64,000 bases of DNA. Origin: Roseiarcus sp963761435 (GTDB taxonomy: Bacteria > Pseudomonadota > Alphaproteobacteria > Rhizobiales > Beijerinckiaceae). The stretch is from contig CAVXHJ010000010.1 of the NCBI GenBank assembly GCA_963761435.1, positions 1,116,001 through 1,180,000 on the forward strand, read 5' to 3'. Both the position numbers and the translations under genes were made by a program. Below are positions 43,307-52,620 of the stretch, in pieces; positions within the stretch are counted from its first letter, which is position 1, and every line of letters begins with the position of its first letter. The notes under the pieces are model-generated. The model saw only the letters and a program-made list of their open reading frames with translations, did no database searches and had not been told where the DNA came from.

Positions 43307-44631
43307 GGCGCGCGCTCCCAGACGAGCTCCGTCTGAACCAGCGACCGGTCGATATAGCCGTCGACCACGTCGAGACGCGGGCGCCGTTCGCTCCGCACGC
43401 TGCCGCCTCCCGCGGGACCGCTCAGCGTCAGCGCGTAAACCTCGTCCTCGACTATCTGCGCCATCTCGGCGTCGGTGCAGCGCGCCGAGACATGGACGCG
43501 CGCTTCGATCGGCGGCGCAACGGGCGGGCTCGACGCCCTTCCTAGAATCGAATTTAGGCCCACGATATCGATACGGATATCCTCGTCAGAAATATCAGAG
43601 AGCCGCATGCGCAACGCGTCTGCTGCGACTTGCGCGCGCCGCAACGCGCCGGCGCCGGCATAGCCGATCTCGACGTCGGCGATGAAGCCCGGCAGGTCGA
43701 CGAAGCCTGAAACCTTCAGCCGTTCAGGCCTGCCTACCGCCCTTGCGCCGGTGACCCGCACGCGGTTCGGACCCACCTGATCGAGCGCGATCCCGGTGTA
43801 GTCGATGATCACGTCCGGCGTCATATACGCTGACGGGTCATGAACCTCGTAGAGTAGCTGGAGCGTGCAGGTCAGCACGTCGACTATTCCAGGTTCGCCC
43901 TCAAGCACGAAAATCTCCGCGGAGCCGTCCGGAGCGACCGTCGCCAGCGGGTAGCCGAGCCCGGCATAGTCGGCGGCCGACAGTTCGCCGCCGCCGAGGA
44001 GGTCGAAGTTGCCGCCGGTGACCTGCCCGGAACATTCGAGCAGGTGTCCAACCGTCGTCGCTCCAGCGAGCGCATCTGGATGGTTCGCAAGGATCGGAAC
44101 GACCTCCGCCGAAAACAGAGCCGAATCAGCTGTCCGGCCGGTAACCACGACATCGGCGCCGCGCTCGATCGCCTCGACGATTCCCTCGCAGCCGAGGTAA
44201 GCGTGCGCGCCGAGCAACTGGCCGTCGATCGGCGCCTTCCAGTCAATCCTGTCTTTGAAAGCCAACACGTCATCGCCAACCAGACCCGCAACTCGGAGGC
44301 CTGAGCAGCCGACTTTCGGGGCCAACGCCGCAATCTGCTGCGCGGCCGAGGCTGGATTGGCGGCGCCGAGGTTTGAGATCACCCGGCAATTCGCTGCGCG
44401 GGCGGCGGGCAGCAGCGGTCGAAGGCGCCGATTGAGACGCGGATCGGCGCCAGCGGAAGCGTCCAGGGCGCGCGCCCGAAGACCCGGCACCAGGGTCCGC
44501 TCGGCCAGGCATTCGAGCGCAACCGCGTCGGCCAGGCCGGAAGCCGCGAGCGCGACGGCCGGACCGACACGATCTCCGGCGAAGCCCGCTCCGCAACCGA
44601 TTGTGCGCGAACTTTTCGAGCGCTGCGCCAT
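43303..44631 (-). CDS. atuA: Acyclic terpene utilisation AtuA family protein
   Basis: A 442-aa DUF1446/AtuA protein: IGCGAGFAGDRVGPAVALAA, VISNLGAANPASAAQQIAAL, ADVVVTGRTADSALFSAEV, HLLECSGQVTGGNFDL and FVDLPGFIADVEIGYAGAG. The family takes part in terpenoid and branched acid degradation in Pseudomonas, but its reaction is unproven. ATG at 44631 directly overlaps the livF stop (TGATG); GTG at 44634 is an alternative. With the small AtuA-like gene it forms a split pair. Confidence 0.87.
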   Translation of the reverse strand: MAQRSKSSRTIGCGAGFAGDRVGPAVALAASGLADAVALECLAERTLVPGLRARALDASAGADPRLNRRLRPLLPAARAANCRVISNLGAANPASAAQQIAALAPKVGCSGLRVAGLVGDDVLAFKDRIDWKAPIDGQLLGAHAYLGCEGIVEAIERGADVVVTGRTADSALFSAEVVPILANHPDALAGATTVGHLLECSGQVTGGNFDLLGGGELSAADYAGLGYPLATVAPDGSAEIFVLEGEPGIVDVLTCTLQLLYEVHDPSAYMTPDVIIDYTGIALDQVGPNRVRVTGARAVGRPERLKVSGFVDLPGFIADVEIGYAGAGALRRAQVAADALRMRLSDISDEDIRIDIVGLNSILGRASSPPVAPPIEARVHVSARCTDAEMAQIVEDEVYALTLSGPAGGGSVRSERRPRLDVVDGYIDRSLVQTELVWERAP

Positions 44632-45349
44632 CACAACCCCATGTAGGTCTCTTGGACCTGACGATCCCCGCGCAGCGCCGCAGCCTCGTCCTCCCGAACG
44701 ATTCGGCCGTGGTCGAGCACATAGGCGCGCTGGGCCACCTCAAGCGCCTCCTCGACATTCTGCTCAACGAGAACGACGGTCAGTCCCTCGCGCCGCGCCA
44801 GATCCTGCACAATCTCGAACACGCGCGCGAACATCAGCGGCGACAGGCCAACCGACGGCTCGTCCAGCATTAGCACCGACGGCCGAACTCATCATCGCTC
44901 GCGCGATCGCGCACATCTGGCGCTCACCGCCCGAGAGTTGGTTGGCGTACTGACCGCGCCGCTCGGAAAGGATCGGAAATATCTCCATGACCTCGCGCAT
45001 GCGTTCAGCCGTCCCGGCGCGAGCAGTTTTCACATAAGCTCCGAGTTCGAGGTTTTCTTGAAATCGTCATGAAGGGAAAGAGACGCCCCCCTTCGGGGAC
45101 CATCGCTATCCCGGACTCGGCGATCCGCTGCGCCGGCAAGCTCGTGAGGTCGAGGCCGCGATACGAAACTCGCCCCGAACGGGCGCGCAGGAGACCGGCA
45201 ATCGTCGTCAAAAGTGTCGTCTTGCCCGCCCCGTTCGCACCCACGACCGACACGATCTCGCCCTCGCGGACTTCCAGCGAAACGTCCTCCAGCGCCGGCA
45301 CGTCCCCATATCCAGAATAGAGCTCCGTGACGCTAAGTATCGCGTTCAT
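44631..45349 (-). pseudogene. livF: Branched-chain amino acid-type ABC ATPase LivF, two frameshifts
   Basis: Three frames rebuild one LivF of about 238 aa. Frame 1 (from 45349): VVGANGAGKTTLLTTIAGLL (Walker A) to GIAMVPEGGRLFPFMT. Frame 2 (about 45035-44885): MREVMEIFPILSERRGQYAN and QLSGGERQMCAIARAMM (signature). Frame 3 (to 44631): LMLDEPSVGLSPLMFARVF (Walker B) and VVLVEQNVEEAL. Breaks lie near 45.04 and 44.88 kb. All catalytic motifs are present, so sequence errors are plausible. Confidence 0.82.
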
Positions 45350-46071
45350 GTCCGTTTCCGCCCGATGTAGGCCTCAACGACGACCGGATTGGCAAGCACG
45401 TCGTCGGCGAACCCCTCGGCTAGCTTTGCGCCCCGGTTCAGAACGACGACGTGCTCGGAAAACTTGCGAACCACCTTAAGGTTGTGCTCGATAACAAGGA
45501 ACGTATGGCCGCGCGCGTTCAACATCTGCACGAGTTCGACGACCTGTTGAACCTCCGTCTGATTGAGACCCGCCATTACCTCATCGAGCAGCAAGATTCG
45601 AGGTTCGGTCGCTAGCGCGCGGGCGACCTCCAATCTTCGCCGCTCGTTGAGCGTCAAAGCCCCCGCCCTTTCGGTCGCACGGGCGCCAAGACCCACCATG
45701 TCGAGCACCGTTTGAGCATGTCGGGCGGCGTCCGTCAGGCCTGGATGCTTGAGAAACGCGCCGACCATCGCGTTTTCGAGAACGGTGAGCGAGGTCAGCG
45801 TCTGTGATATCTGGAAAGTGCGGCCGAAGCCGAGATTGGCGCGCTTTTGTGGCGGCAGCCGGCTGATGTCCCGGCCCTCGAACGTGATCCGTCCGGAGGT
45901 CGGCGCGAGTTGCCCGGTCAGCAGATTAAACAGCGTCGTCTTGCCGGCGCCGTTCGGTCCGATGATGCTTACGATCTCGCCCTCAGCGACGTCAAAACTG
46001 ACAGAATCGACCGCCGGCAATCCGCCGAATTGTTTGGACACATCGTCGATCCGGAGCAGGGCTGGGCTCAT
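45346..46071 (-). CDS. livG: Branched-chain amino acid-type ABC transporter ATPase LivG
   Basis: A 241-aa ATPase, intact. Walker A IIGPNGAGKTTLFNLLTGQL, Q-loop region GFGRTFQISQTL, a somewhat changed signature GALTLNERRRLEVARAL (family usually LSyGxqR), Walker B ILLLDEVMAGLNQTE and H-loop FLVIEHNLKVV. The altered signature is common in LivG. It overlaps livF and livM by ATGA at both ends. The substrate may be an amino acid or, given the context, an organic acid. Confidence 0.9.
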   Translation of the reverse strand: MSPALLRIDDVSKQFGGLPAVDSVSFDVAEGEIVSIIGPNGAGKTTLFNLLTGQLAPTSGRITFEGRDISRLPPQKRANLGFGRTFQISQTLTSLTVLENAMVGAFLKHPGLTDAARHAQTVLDMVGLGARATERAGALTLNERRRLEVARALATEPRILLLDEVMAGLNQTEVQQVVELVQMLNARGHTFLVIEHNLKVVRKFSEHVVVLNRGAKLAEGFADDVLANPVVVEAYIGRKRT

Positions 46072-47114
46072 GCCGTGACCCTACGAGCTTGCAAGCGCGT
46101 CCAGACGTCTTCGAACATGCCGGCAAGACCTCGCTGCATGAATAAAGCTGCTAGCACCAAGACAATGCCCAGCACGACGAGATGCGAGCCCGGCGCTTCA
46201 GCGCCCAGCTTCACGCGTAGCCAATCCTCCAGCGGCATGACGAACAGCGCGCCGAGCAGCGGGCCGTAGATCGTGCCAATTCCCCCGATCAGCACGATGA
46301 GCGCGAACTTCAGCCCAACCTCTGACAATGTCAGGAGCGTGGGCGGATCGACGATGCGCAAGTTCATCGCGAACAACGTTCCACCGGCTCCTGTTAGCGC
46401 CGCGCTGACGGCCATGCCGCTCAGCTTCGTGCGCAACACGTCGATGCCGGAGGCGCGCGCGGCCGATTCGCTGTCGCGCTCGGCTTGCAGGTAGTAGCCG
46501 AGCCGGCTGCGGACGACGAATATGCAGACGACGAGGCAGGCGATCAGATAACCGAGCATCAGGAGCGCGTAGGGCATCCGGTCGCGAAAGATCATGTTGG
46601 CGAGGCCCAGCCGGAGTGGAATGACGAGGCCGCGAGGGCCGCCAGTGAAGGCGTCGAAATAATTGACGAGAACGAATGCGACTTCGTTGAAGGCCATGGT
46701 CACAATGGCGAAGAAGGGGCCGCGCAGACGGAACGCCGGCCAAGCGATGAGCGTCGCCGCGGCGGCGGCGCAGGCGGCGGACGGCAGCAGCGAGAGCCAC
46801 GGCGACAGGCCAAGGTTGATGTTGAGATTGGCGGTGACGTAGGCGCCGATCGCGAGAAATACGCCATTCGCCAGCGAGAACTGACCACCATATCCGCCGA
46901 TCACGTTCCAGGCCGTGGCGAGGCCGGCGAAGAGGAAGGTGAAAGCGAGTTCGTTGAGCGCAAACGAATTGCCGCGATAGGCTGCGACAAGCGCGAGCAA
47001 CGCAATGATCACTGCGGCGAGACGCGGCGTCTCGGAACGAAAGGTCGCCGCTTCAACGGGCGCGCGTGCGGACGGTTCGGGATCAGGCTTGACCACGGAA
47101 CCCGAACTCCTCAC
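46068..47114 (-). CDS. livM: Branched-chain amino acid-type ABC permease LivM
   Basis: A 348-aa inner-membrane permease with 8-10 helices: TFLFAGLATAWNVIGGYGGQ, FSLANGVFLAIGAYVTANL, PFFAIVTMAFNEVAFVL and LIVLIGGIGTIYGPLLGALF. GTG at 47114 is a reasonable start; it lies inside the 3' end of livH. An open frame from 47153 is not conserved there. LivM pairs with LivH. Confidence 0.88.
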   Translation of the reverse strand: MRSSGSVVKPDPEPSARAPVEAATFRSETPRLAAVIIALLALVAAYRGNSFALNELAFTFLFAGLATAWNVIGGYGGQFSLANGVFLAIGAYVTANLNINLGLSPWLSLLPSAACAAAAATLIAWPAFRLRGPFFAIVTMAFNEVAFVLVNYFDAFTGGPRGLVIPLRLGLANMIFRDRMPYALLMLGYLIACLVVCIFVVRSRLGYYLQAERDSESAARASGIDVLRTKLSGMAVSAALTGAGGTLFAMNLRIVDPPTLLTLSEVGLKFALIVLIGGIGTIYGPLLGALFVMPLEDWLRVKLGAEAPGSHLVVLGIVLVLAALFMQRGLAGMFEDVWTRLQARRVTA

Positions 47115-47974
47115 CCCCGGCACGCCCGAACAGCCCCGACGGCCGAACGACAAGTACGACGATAAACACGAGGAACCATACTGCGTCTTTCAACGACGGG
47201 TCGATATAATAACCGGCGAAAGCCTCTGTGATTCCGATGATGAAGCCGCCAAGATAGGCGCCTCACACGCTGCCAAGGCCGCCGAGCACGACGACTGCAA
47301 AAGCTGCAATAATGAAATTGCCGCCAATCTGGGGCGAGAGCGTATAGATCGGAGTCAGCAGCGCGCCCGCGAGGGCAGCGAGCGCGGCGCCAAAGCCGAA
47401 GGTCAACATGTAGGTTCGATCGACATCGATCCCCATAAGCTGCGCCGCCCGCCGGTCCTGAGCGACGGCGCGCACGGCTTTGCCGAACAAGGTATGGTGA
47501 AGCACGAACTGCACCCCGAAGGCGGCGGCCGTCGCGGTCACGAGAGCCAGAACGCGAACCACGCTCACCTGGATCGAACCGAGCGCGAAGGTCAGGCTCG
47601 AAAGCGGCGAACGGACGCTGACCGCTGCGCCGCGAGTCTAGAACAAGGACAGCGTTCTGCAGGATCATCAGGAGCCCGAATGTCGCGAATACCTGCATCA
47701 TCGGTTCAGCTTGCAGCGCCTGGATGATGAAACGCTGCACGAGGACGCCGAATACGAACAGCGACGGAAAGACGAACACAATCGCCAGATAAGGGTCCAT
47801 GTTGAGAAACGAGAACGCGGCGTATGTTGCGTACATACCCAGCATCACGAACTCGCCCTGGGCGAAGTTGACGACGCGGATGACCCCGAAGATGAGGTTC
47901 AATCCGATGCTGACGAGGCTGTAGATCCCGCCGAGCAGCACTCCCGCGACCAGAACGTTCAGGAAGTCAGACAT
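47083..47974 (-). pseudogene. livH: Branched-chain amino acid-type ABC permease LivH, frameshift plus nonsense codon
   Basis: The first frame from ATG 47974 gives VLVAGVLLGGIYSLVSIGLN, RVVNFAQGEFVMLGMYATY and MILQNAVLVLDSR. A shift near 47.64 kb leads to a second frame with VSVVRVLALVTATAAAFGV, GKAVRAVAQDRRAAQLMGI and VVLGGLGSV, then TGA at 47265-47263 where relatives have a coding residue (GSVxGAYLGGF). The frame continues after it with GAYLGGFIIGITEAF and ends at TGA 47085-47083. Two defects in one gene. Confidence 0.8.
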
Positions 47975-48011
47975 CGGCTCTCCGAAGTCGCGGCGAGAGG
48001 AAGCGCTCCGG

Positions 48012-48575
48012 TCACTTGCGGGCCAGATCGACCAGCTTGCCCCCGTCAGGCGCCGCCTCGGGCGGGAACACCGTCACCATCTTGCCATCTTGCCACTGTC
48101 CAGCAACAGGCAGGGCTCTCGTGTTCTGCATCTTGTCGTCGAACTTGACGCCGAAGCCGGTCTCGTAGCTCTGCGGCGGCTCATCCATCTCGGCGGCCGC
48201 AGCGCGCACGGCGTCGACATCGGTGGACCCGGCAGCCTGGATCGCCTTAAATAGGATTTTCGCGCCGGTAAAGGCCGCCATGCTCTGCGGCGCGATCGGA
48301 TCCTTGCCAAACCGGGCGCGGTAGGCCTTCAGGTAATCCTCGATGCCGGGCGCGTATCTGGGATTCATGTCATAGCGCGGATAGGAGACCACCAATACGC
48401 CCTCCAGGCTTTCCTTGCCGAGCGCGTCGAGCGTTTCGAACGTGTCGCCGGTTCCAACCACGATCGTTGCGGCGGGCTTGAATCTCTGGTCGCGAGCGGT
48501 CCGCAACAACAAATTCGAGTCCGGAATGTAGCTCGTCGTGATCCAGACGTCGGGCGCAGAGAAAATTGCGGGAAT
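48012..48575 (-). pseudogene. livK: 3' part of a Liv-type solute-binding protein gene (livK)
   Basis: The frame reads AIFSAPDVWITTSYIPDSNL, then ARDQRFKPAATIVVGTGDTF, EDYLKAYRARFGKDPIAPQS, MAAFTGAKILFKAIQAAGS and a normal C-terminus. That is about the last 185 residues of a 380-420-aa type-I binding protein. The signal peptide and first lobe are missing. Similarity starts at once after the acyl-CoA dehydrogenase stop (48579), a breakpoint with no spacer. Without its N-terminus the product could not be exported. Confidence 0.8.
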
Positions 48576-48578
48576 GGC

Positions 48579-49766
48579 TCACGCGACTGCCCGGCTGCGT
48601 TGGCTTCCCAGGATGTCGCGAGCGATCACCATGCGATGCACTTCGGACGGGCCCTCTCCGATGCGCTTGATGCGCAGTTCGCGGTACCAACGCTCGAGTG
48701 GCATCTCCTTGGCGACGCCGAGCCCGCCTAACATTTGTATGCACCGATCGACCACCTTGCCGGCGATCTCGGTGGCATAGACCTTCGCGACTGACACATC
48801 GACCTTGATGTCAAGTCCGATGTCGGCTCGAGCCGCCGCCTGGTGGACAAGCAAACGCCCCGCGCGCAATTCGATCTCGCTGTCGGCGACCATCCATTGG
48901 ATCGCCTGCTTATCGGCGAGAGCGCCGAACCGAAAGCGTGTCGCTCGCGCACCCAATCGACCGCGAGACGGAGGGCCGCTTCACCGATGCCGATTACTGC
49001 GGCGGCGTAAGGAATGCGCGCGTGGACGAGCCAGGTTTCCGCCAGTTTGAAACCCTCGCCTTCCTCGCCGAGCCGGTTCTCAACCGGCACTTCGCAGTCG
49101 ACAAGCGTCAACTCATAGGGAGCGTAGGAACGGATGACCGGTACCGGCTTGTAGCTGAAGCCCTTAAACTTCTTCTCGACGATGAATGCGGTGATGCTGG
49201 CGCGGCTCCTGCCCGGACCAGTGCGCGCGAACACAAGGCCCCAAGTCGATTGCCCAACCCCGGAAATCCACAGCTTCGTGCCATTGAGAACGTAGCGGTC
49301 GCCTTTGCGCTCGGCGCGCATCTGAATGGCGCGGCCGGGATCTGAGCCGCCGCTGGGTTCCGAGATTGCGACGAAAGTTTTCTCACCAGAATCGAGGGTC
49401 GGAACCGCGTATTTCTCGATCTGGTCCTTGCGGCCCTCAAATATCGCGATTGGCGGATCCCAGCCGAAGGCGTGGCACGCGGGAATATAGGCCCCCATTT
49501 TGCACTGGGACGCCTGTTCGGCGACGACGGCCTGGCCGAGCAAGCTGAGTCCGGCGCCGCCCCATTCGACTGGAGACTCCACCTGCCATATGCCGAGCGC
49601 TCGGGCCTTGGCCTGAAGGCGTTTCAGCACGTCCGCCGGCAATTCCGTCGCGTCGTGAGGAAGCTTGTCTTTCCTCGGGGCGCACTTCATGCCGCATGAA
49701 CCGGCGAGCAGTCTCCCGCAACAAGGACATGTCTTCCGGCAGATCGCACAACGGAGTCGTCATCAT
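48579..49766 (-). pseudogene. Acyl-CoA dehydrogenase, two frameshifts
   Basis: Three frames rebuild an enzyme of about 395 aa. Frame 1 (from 49766): LPEDMSLLRETARRFMRHEV. Frame 2: DKLPHDATELPADVLKRLQA, the FAD/substrate region FVAISEPSGGSDPGRAIQMR, LNGTKLWISGVGQSTWGLVF. Frame 3: ARADIGLDIKVDVSVAKVYA, RCIQMLGGLGVAKEMPLERW and GPSEVHRMVIARDIL. Breaks lie near 49.68 and 48.93 kb. The conserved Glu-containing end GEGPSEVH is present. It oxidises an acyl-CoA at the alpha-beta bond. Confidence 0.82.
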
Positions 49767-51094
49767 CGCGCCTCTCGCAAATCCTTCTGCAATCCCTGAC
49801 GACCTTTGCGCAGATCGGCGCGGCGGCGCGCGGTCGCTTCAGGATCCACGCGATACCGGTCATAGCCAGCGAATCGCTTCACCTCGGCAATGACCGCGCC
49901 ATAGTCATCCTCCGCCGTCCGTCGAGAAACGTAACCAAGGTTGAGGTCAGCTTCGATTGCCTCAATCTCGCGCGTCAGCGGGTCGCCGAAGCCCCCGCCG
50001 CCGGGCGATTGGAGGTCCATCCCCTCGCCAGAATGCAGAATCTGCTTCTCCTGCTTGCCACGAAATTCCGGCCGCCAGCGTTTGCCGCCAGTGCGGAACT
50101 CAACGACGTTCGGCCTCGCCTCGCCGCCGCCTGCGACACCAAACGGCCCAGCGTCGGCCCGATCGCCAAGGCAGGACACGATAGCGTCGGACCAGACCGT
50201 GAAACCGTAGGTCGTGCCGCAGCCCCCGCGGCGCCGGCCAGCCCCTCCAGAGTCTTCGCGCAACGCGAAATAGTCGAAGCGCAGCGGAAAACGATGCTCC
50301 GATAGTTCGAGAGACATGAAGTTCGCCATCGACTGCGGCGGGTTGCCATTGACGAGCCCATCCGACTCTTTCGAGGCGCCATAACCGCCAGGGTAAGGAA
50401 ACACGCCGACGAAATAACCCTTGGTGCGCGGATGGATTCCGCTGACCGACGTCGGGCCCGTCGTGCCGAAGAAGGGCGCCGGCACACGATCCGGGATCGC
50501 CTTCGCAAGAGCGCCGAAGGTCAAATCCAGGATGCGCCCCACCGGCTCGAGATAGGCGCCGACCGCCGCCGGATATCGCGCCGCCAGCATCGAACCCTCC
50601 GGAACTGTGAAGTCTACCGGCCGGAAGGTGCCGCCGTTGATCGGCACGTCGGGAAATATGTGCTTGAGCGCGACGTAGCAGGTCGAGAGCGTGGTGTTGC
50701 GCGAGATGTTGAACGGTCCGCGCGAAGCAGGGGCCGTGCCCGTGAAGTCGAAATGCATCGCATCGCCATTAACCTTCACGATGAGGGCGATCGGGATCGG
50801 CTCGTCTACGATGCCGTCGTTATCGAAATGATCCGAGCACGCATAGACGCCGTCGGGAATCTCGGCGATGTACGAACGCATCTGCTGCTCGGAGCGCGCA
50901 ATCATCTCATCCTGACAGGCGGTCACCGTCTGGGCGCCGTAACGCTGGATCAGGCTGTCGAGACCGCGCTTGCCGACCGCGAAGACATTGGCCATGGCGG
51001 CAAGATCGCCAGCGATCTGTTCGGGGAGTCGAACGTTAGCGCGGAACATCTTGATGAGCGCCTTATTCGGCTTCCCGCCTTCGTAGAGCTTCAC
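49763..51094 (-). pseudogene. Hydantoinase B/oxoprolinase family protein, N-terminally truncated
   Basis: A 443-codon frame whose sequence begins within the family: LYEGGKPNKALIKMFRANVR is normally at about residue 150-180. The rest is complete: TFRPVDFTVPEGSMLAARYP, NGNPPQSMANFMSLELSEHR, YGFTVWSDAIVSCLGDRADA and SPGGGGFGDPLTREIEAIEA. The normal length is 550-600 aa. The missing start coincides with the junction to hyuA at about 51.08 kb. Partner of HyuA in ATP-dependent ring opening, or in acetone/acetophenone carboxylase-like enzymes. Confidence 0.8.
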
Positions 51095-51965
51095 CGGCGG
51101 GATTGCCGGCCGGGTCGACCCTGACCTGCATGCCGGGTTCGATCAGCGTCGTCGTGTCGGCCTGCTCGACGACCGCTGGTCCTTCGAACCGATGTCCGGG
51201 CAAGAGATCGTCGCGATGATAGATCGGCGTATCGCGCCACGCGCCGAAATGGACTCGGCGTCGGCCGAGAGGCGCCGGCGCGTCCTGGCTCGCCGGCTGC
51301 GGGGCTGAAGGCGTGGCAACTCCGCGCGCGCTGGTGGCCGCAGTGCGCAAATTGACAATCACGACTGGGATTTCACCAAGCGTATTGCCAAATTCCTGGC
51401 GATAGGCCTCGAGGAAGGCTTCGCGCATACGAGCCGCAGGCCAGTCGCGTTGGATCGGGACTCGCAGCGAATGAATCTGACCGGCGTAGGACATGTCGGC
51501 CACGTGCGAGATATTGCTATTCCTGATCGATAAATTGTTCGCTTTCAGCCGCGCCCTGCCCTTTTCCCCCTGGGCCTCCAGAATGGCGGCGATCCGTCCG
51601 GGTTCGATCTCATCAAGCGGACGCTCGAGGGTTTGCGAAAGATCGTAGCGGATATCGGCGATCGCGCATCCCATCGCGCAGAGGACGCCTGGGTATTTCG
51701 GCACCAGCATCGTGCCGATACCAACTTCGCGCACGAGAGCGCCGCCATGCAGAGGACCGGCGCCGCCAAAGGCCACAAGCGCGAAATCGCGCGGGTCGAG
51801 CCCGCGTTCGATCGACATCAGCCGAATCCGTCCGGCCATCCGCTGATTGACGATCGCAATGATGGCCTCCGCCGCCTCGAGCAGGCCGAGGCCGAGCTTG
51901 GCGCCAAGATCTCCAACCGCCTTCTTCGCGCCGTCGACGTCGAGGCTCACACCGGGCCCGCCCAT
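51063..51965 (-). pseudogene. Hydantoinase A/oxoprolinase family protein, C-terminal 300 residues only
   Basis: The open frame covers IIAIVNQRMAGRIRLMSIER, GLDPRDFALVAFGGAGPLHG, VPKYPGVLCAMGCAIADIRY and FEGPAVVEQADTTTLIEPGM, which is the second half of a protein that should have about 690 aa. The N-terminal ATP-binding half is missing; similarity ends near 51.965 kb where the head-to-head enoyl-CoA hydratase fragment begins. Its 3' end runs directly into the hyuB fragment with loss of the last few family residues. Confidence 0.8.
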
Positions 51966-51994
51966 GCGACGATCCCGAAGTTCGCGTCGCTGTC

Positions 51995-52618
51995 GTGACC
52001 GGAGCAGGCGAGAAGTCGTTCACCGTTGGCGCCGATTTGAAAAGCTTTGTCGCGACGCCGCCCGAGCTCGCGGAAATGTGGCTCACCCAGCGCGACCAGT
52101 TGCTCAACCGGGGGCTCGAGGTCTGGAAACCGGTGATTGCGGCGGTCAACGGCTTTTGCCTCGGCGGCGGTTTGACGTTGATGCTGGGCACTGACATTCG
52201 GGTCGCGGTGGAGCATGCCACTTTCGGTCTTTCCGAGGTGAAAAGGGGCGTCATCGCCGGCAACGGCGGGACCCAGCGCATCCTCAAACAGCTGCCGCAA
52301 GCGGTCGCTATGGAGCTGTTGCTGACCGGCAACTCAATCGACGCCTCCACGGCGCTGCGCTGGGGCCTTGTCAACCGCGTTGTCCCGGCCGCGGAGCTCA
52401 TGTCTGTGGCCATGGCTTTCGCTGAGCGCATTGCAGCCAACGCTCCGCTCGCCGTTCAGGCGGCCAAGGAGCTGGCCATTCGCAGCCGCGATCTGGATCT
52501 CGCTTCTGGCCTGCGTCTCGAACAGGTGACCAACCGGATGCTTCAGTTTACGGAGGATGCAAAGGAGGGACCGGCGGCCTTCGCGCAGAAACGCCCGGCT
52601 GTCTTCAAGGGAAGATAG
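51995..52618 (+). CDS. Enoyl-CoA hydratase/isomerase, 5'-truncated
   Basis: The frame from GTG 51995 codes 207 aa: VTGAGEKSFTVGADLKSF (first oxyanion strand), AAVNGFCLGGGLTLMLGTDI (second) and FGLSEVKRGVIAGNGGTQRI (active-site loop). Similarity can be followed upstream in frame to about 51968 (DDPEVRVAVVTGAG), but the first 45-50 residues of the family are absent. There is no ribosome-binding site before the GTG. The gene is probably non-functional unless the junction with hyuA is an assembly fault. A CoA-transferase follows after 2 bp. Confidence 0.75.
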   Translation: MTGAGEKSFTVGADLKSFVATPPELAEMWLTQRDQLLNRGLEVWKPVIAAVNGFCLGGGLTLMLGTDIRVAVEHATFGLSEVKRGVIAGNGGTQRILKQLPQAVAMELLLTGNSIDASTALRWGLVNRVVPAAELMSVAMAFAERIAANAPLAVQAAKELAIRSRDLDLASGLRLEQVTNRMLQFTEDAKEGPAAFAQKRPAVFKGR

Positions 52619-52620
52619 GA

